A stretch of DNA of 6,286 nucleotides, taken from positions 1-6,286 of the forward strand of contig CAMLUY010000059.1 of NCBI GenBank assembly GCA_946487985.1, read 5' to 3'. This document shows positions 5,778 to 6,286 of the stretch, piece after piece; the first letter of the stretch is position 1; each line of letters opens with the position of its first letter. Source of the stretch: an uncultured Clostridia bacterium. GTDB taxonomy: Bacteria > Bacillota > Clostridia > Christensenellales > UBA1242. The notes below the pieces were generated by a model. That model had not been told where the DNA came from. It made no database searches and worked only from the letters and a program-made list of their open reading frames with translations. The position numbers were made by a program, and so were the translations under genes.

Positions 5778-5955
5778 GGCTAATTTATTCCATGGTGTAC
5801 TTGACAAGAGTCTCTGAAATGAGTTTTCTTTTTGCCGCTTAAGACAAAGAAACGATGATTATACTTATAGCTTAGCCTTTTTTCGTTTCTCTGCCTTTTA
5901 ATATTGTGTTTTCATTTCTTCTCTTGTCAAGTACCTTTCACGGTATAAAGTAGCC
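5778..5955. mobile_element. MITE-like unit with long terminal inverted repeats, no ORF
   Basis: The left arm (5778-5810) reads GGCTA-A-TTTAT-T-CC-A-TG, two bases, then GTACTTGACAAGAG. The reverse complement of the right arm (5921-5955) reads GGCTA-C-TTTAT-A-CC-G-TG, four bases, then the same 14-mer. Inside, GAAATGA (5816-5822) pairs with TCATTTC (5912-5918) and AGAAACGA (5848-5855) with TCGTTTCT (5883-5890). No reading frame of note is present. Arm differences are A/G, T/T and A/C oppositions rather than compensating pairs, which fits drifting terminal repeats of a non-autonomous transposable unit better than a conserved RNA stem. No clear target duplication is seen. A structured RNA is the alternative. 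Confidence 0.5.
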
Positions 5956-5999
5956 TTAAAAAAAGAACTAGATTTTTTATTCTAATTCTCTAATTATTA

Positions 6000-6033
6000 C
6001 ACTAGTTTCAAAAGTGTTAGACTAAATCCTGCG
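6000..6033 (-). repeat. Right arm of the long-range inverted repeat
   Basis: Inverted partner of 5271-5303. CACTAGTTTCAAAA (6000-6013) is the exact complement of the inner 14 bases of the left arm; TAGAC (6018-6022) and CCTGCG (6028-6033) match its outer blocks. A run of eight T follows the outer end (6034-6041), unlike the left flank. Confidence 0.6.
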
Positions 6034-6150
6034 TTTTTTTTATGAGGTGAAAAGGCATAATTTATAAAGTCATAATAATAATTTGCAAAAATAGGTAAAA
6101 AGTTGACAAAAAGAATTTATTAAAATACTTCAATTTACTTGACAAAAAGT
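6034..6150. other. AT-rich non-coding stretch with two TTGACAAAAAG repeats
   Basis: No gene is supported. The exact 11-mer TTGACAAAAAG occurs at 6103-6113 and 6139-6149, and TACTTGACAA at 6136-6145 matches ten bases of the arms of the 5778-5955 unit. TTGACA is a consensus -35, but no convincing -10 lies at proper distance; the best is AATACT 6124-6129, only 15 bases after the first copy. Confidence 0.35.
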
Positions 6151-6157
6151 CGGCTGG

Positions 6158-6179
6158 AGCGGGCAAACAGCGGGCAAAC
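6158..6179 (+). repeat. Tandem 11-base repeat AGCGGGCAAAC x2
   Basis: AGCGGGCAAAC at 6158-6168 is repeated exactly at 6169-6179. It opens a GC-rich island. The shared GGGCAAAC is found again inverted as GTTTGCCC at 6233-6240 and, with one G-U pair, as GTTTGTCC at 6190-6197. Confidence 0.7.
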
Positions 6180-6245
6180 CGCCGCTTTTGTTTGTCCGCG
6201 AGCGGGCTCGCGGAGCTGCACCCTGACGCTTGGTTTGCCCTTTTT
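6172..6245 (+). terminator. GC-rich nested stem with T-run, possible terminator
   Basis: GGGCAAACC (6172-6180) pairs with GGTTTGCCC (6232-6240), directly followed by TTTTT (6241-6245). The large loop contains a second perfect hairpin, TCCGCGAG-CGGG-CTCGCGGA (6195-6214). The T-run favours termination on the + strand, but nothing obvious is transcribed into it from inside the window, so it may equally be a repeat-derived palindrome cluster. Confidence 0.35.
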
Positions 6246-6286
6246 GCTCAAAGCTTACGCTTTTTCGCAGGAGCTCGAACAACAAG

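Noticed and set aside
5778..5955. A 6S-like or other long-rod regulatory RNA, given its length, central bubble and the upstream TATAAT.
   Set aside because: Mismatches between arms are not compensatory, no good -35 lies at proper distance from TATAAT, and the near-perfect terminal arms fit a mobile element better. Kept only as an alternative.
6158..6179. CRISPR-like or iteron-like array from the repeated AGCGGGCAAAC.
   Set aside because: Only two directly abutting copies without spacers, no cas or replication genes nearby.
6130..6285. A minus-strand frame open from the right edge to a TGA at 6132-6130 (51 codons), rich in Arg, Lys, Gly and Ser.
   Set aside because: It runs through the GC-rich palindromes and tandem repeat, shows no recognisable domain, and has no start or ribosome site in the window. 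Such frames are often open by composition; a gene tail cannot be excluded without sequence beyond 6286.

Overview
The window looks like the chromosome of an AT-rich Bacillota bacterium, most likely a member of the Clostridia. Three things support this: purine-rich AGGAG-type ribosome binding sites before most genes, the gene order secY-adk-map-(KOW protein)-infA-rpmJ-rpsM-rpsK-rpsD-rpoA-rplQ, and rpsD inside the alpha operon rather than elsewhere as in Bacillus. Several proteins are rich in cysteine or carry zinc ribbons (Adk, L36, S4; five Cys in S11), which fits an anaerobe. No species can be named from sequence alone.

Bases 1-5226 are the end of the spc and the whole of the alpha ribosomal-protein region, all on the + strand. 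The window opens in the last 47 codons of secY. A 144-base gap with several small hairpins follows, then adk, map (TTG start overlapping the adk stop), a small KOW-domain RNA-binding protein, infA, rpmJ (38 aa), rpsM, rpsK, rpsD, rpoA and rplQ. After the secY gap, genes are 9-24 bases apart or overlap, as in one co-transcribed and translationally coupled unit. It supplies the protein-export channel, nucleotide balance (Adk), N-terminal Met removal (Map), initiation (IF-1), 30S head and platform proteins (S13, S11, S4), 50S proteins (L36, L17) and RNA polymerase alpha. A near-perfect A-run/hairpin/T-run terminator at 5229-5259 ends it.

Bases 5260-6286 are quite different: very AT-rich, almost gene-free and dense with inverted repeats. 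The only convincing gene is a 75-aa two-pass membrane protein resembling the TM2-domain family (5399-5626), with codon use unlike the operon and a run of eight C between its candidate -35 and -10 boxes. It is bracketed by a pair of roughly 33-base inverted repeats (5271-5303 and 6000-6033). Inside the same interval are a palindromic hairpin (5641-5698), a 15-bp terminator-type hairpin (5721-5763) and a 178-base coding-free unit with long imperfect terminal inverted repeats, like a MITE (5778-5955). The window ends in a GC-rich island (about 6150-6240) with a tandem 11-base repeat and nested stems.

The operon is ordinary core genome apart from a lengthened L17 and the KOW gene. The unusual material is the repeat-rich accessory tail. 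I see no complete defence system, CRISPR array, tRNA or rRNA.
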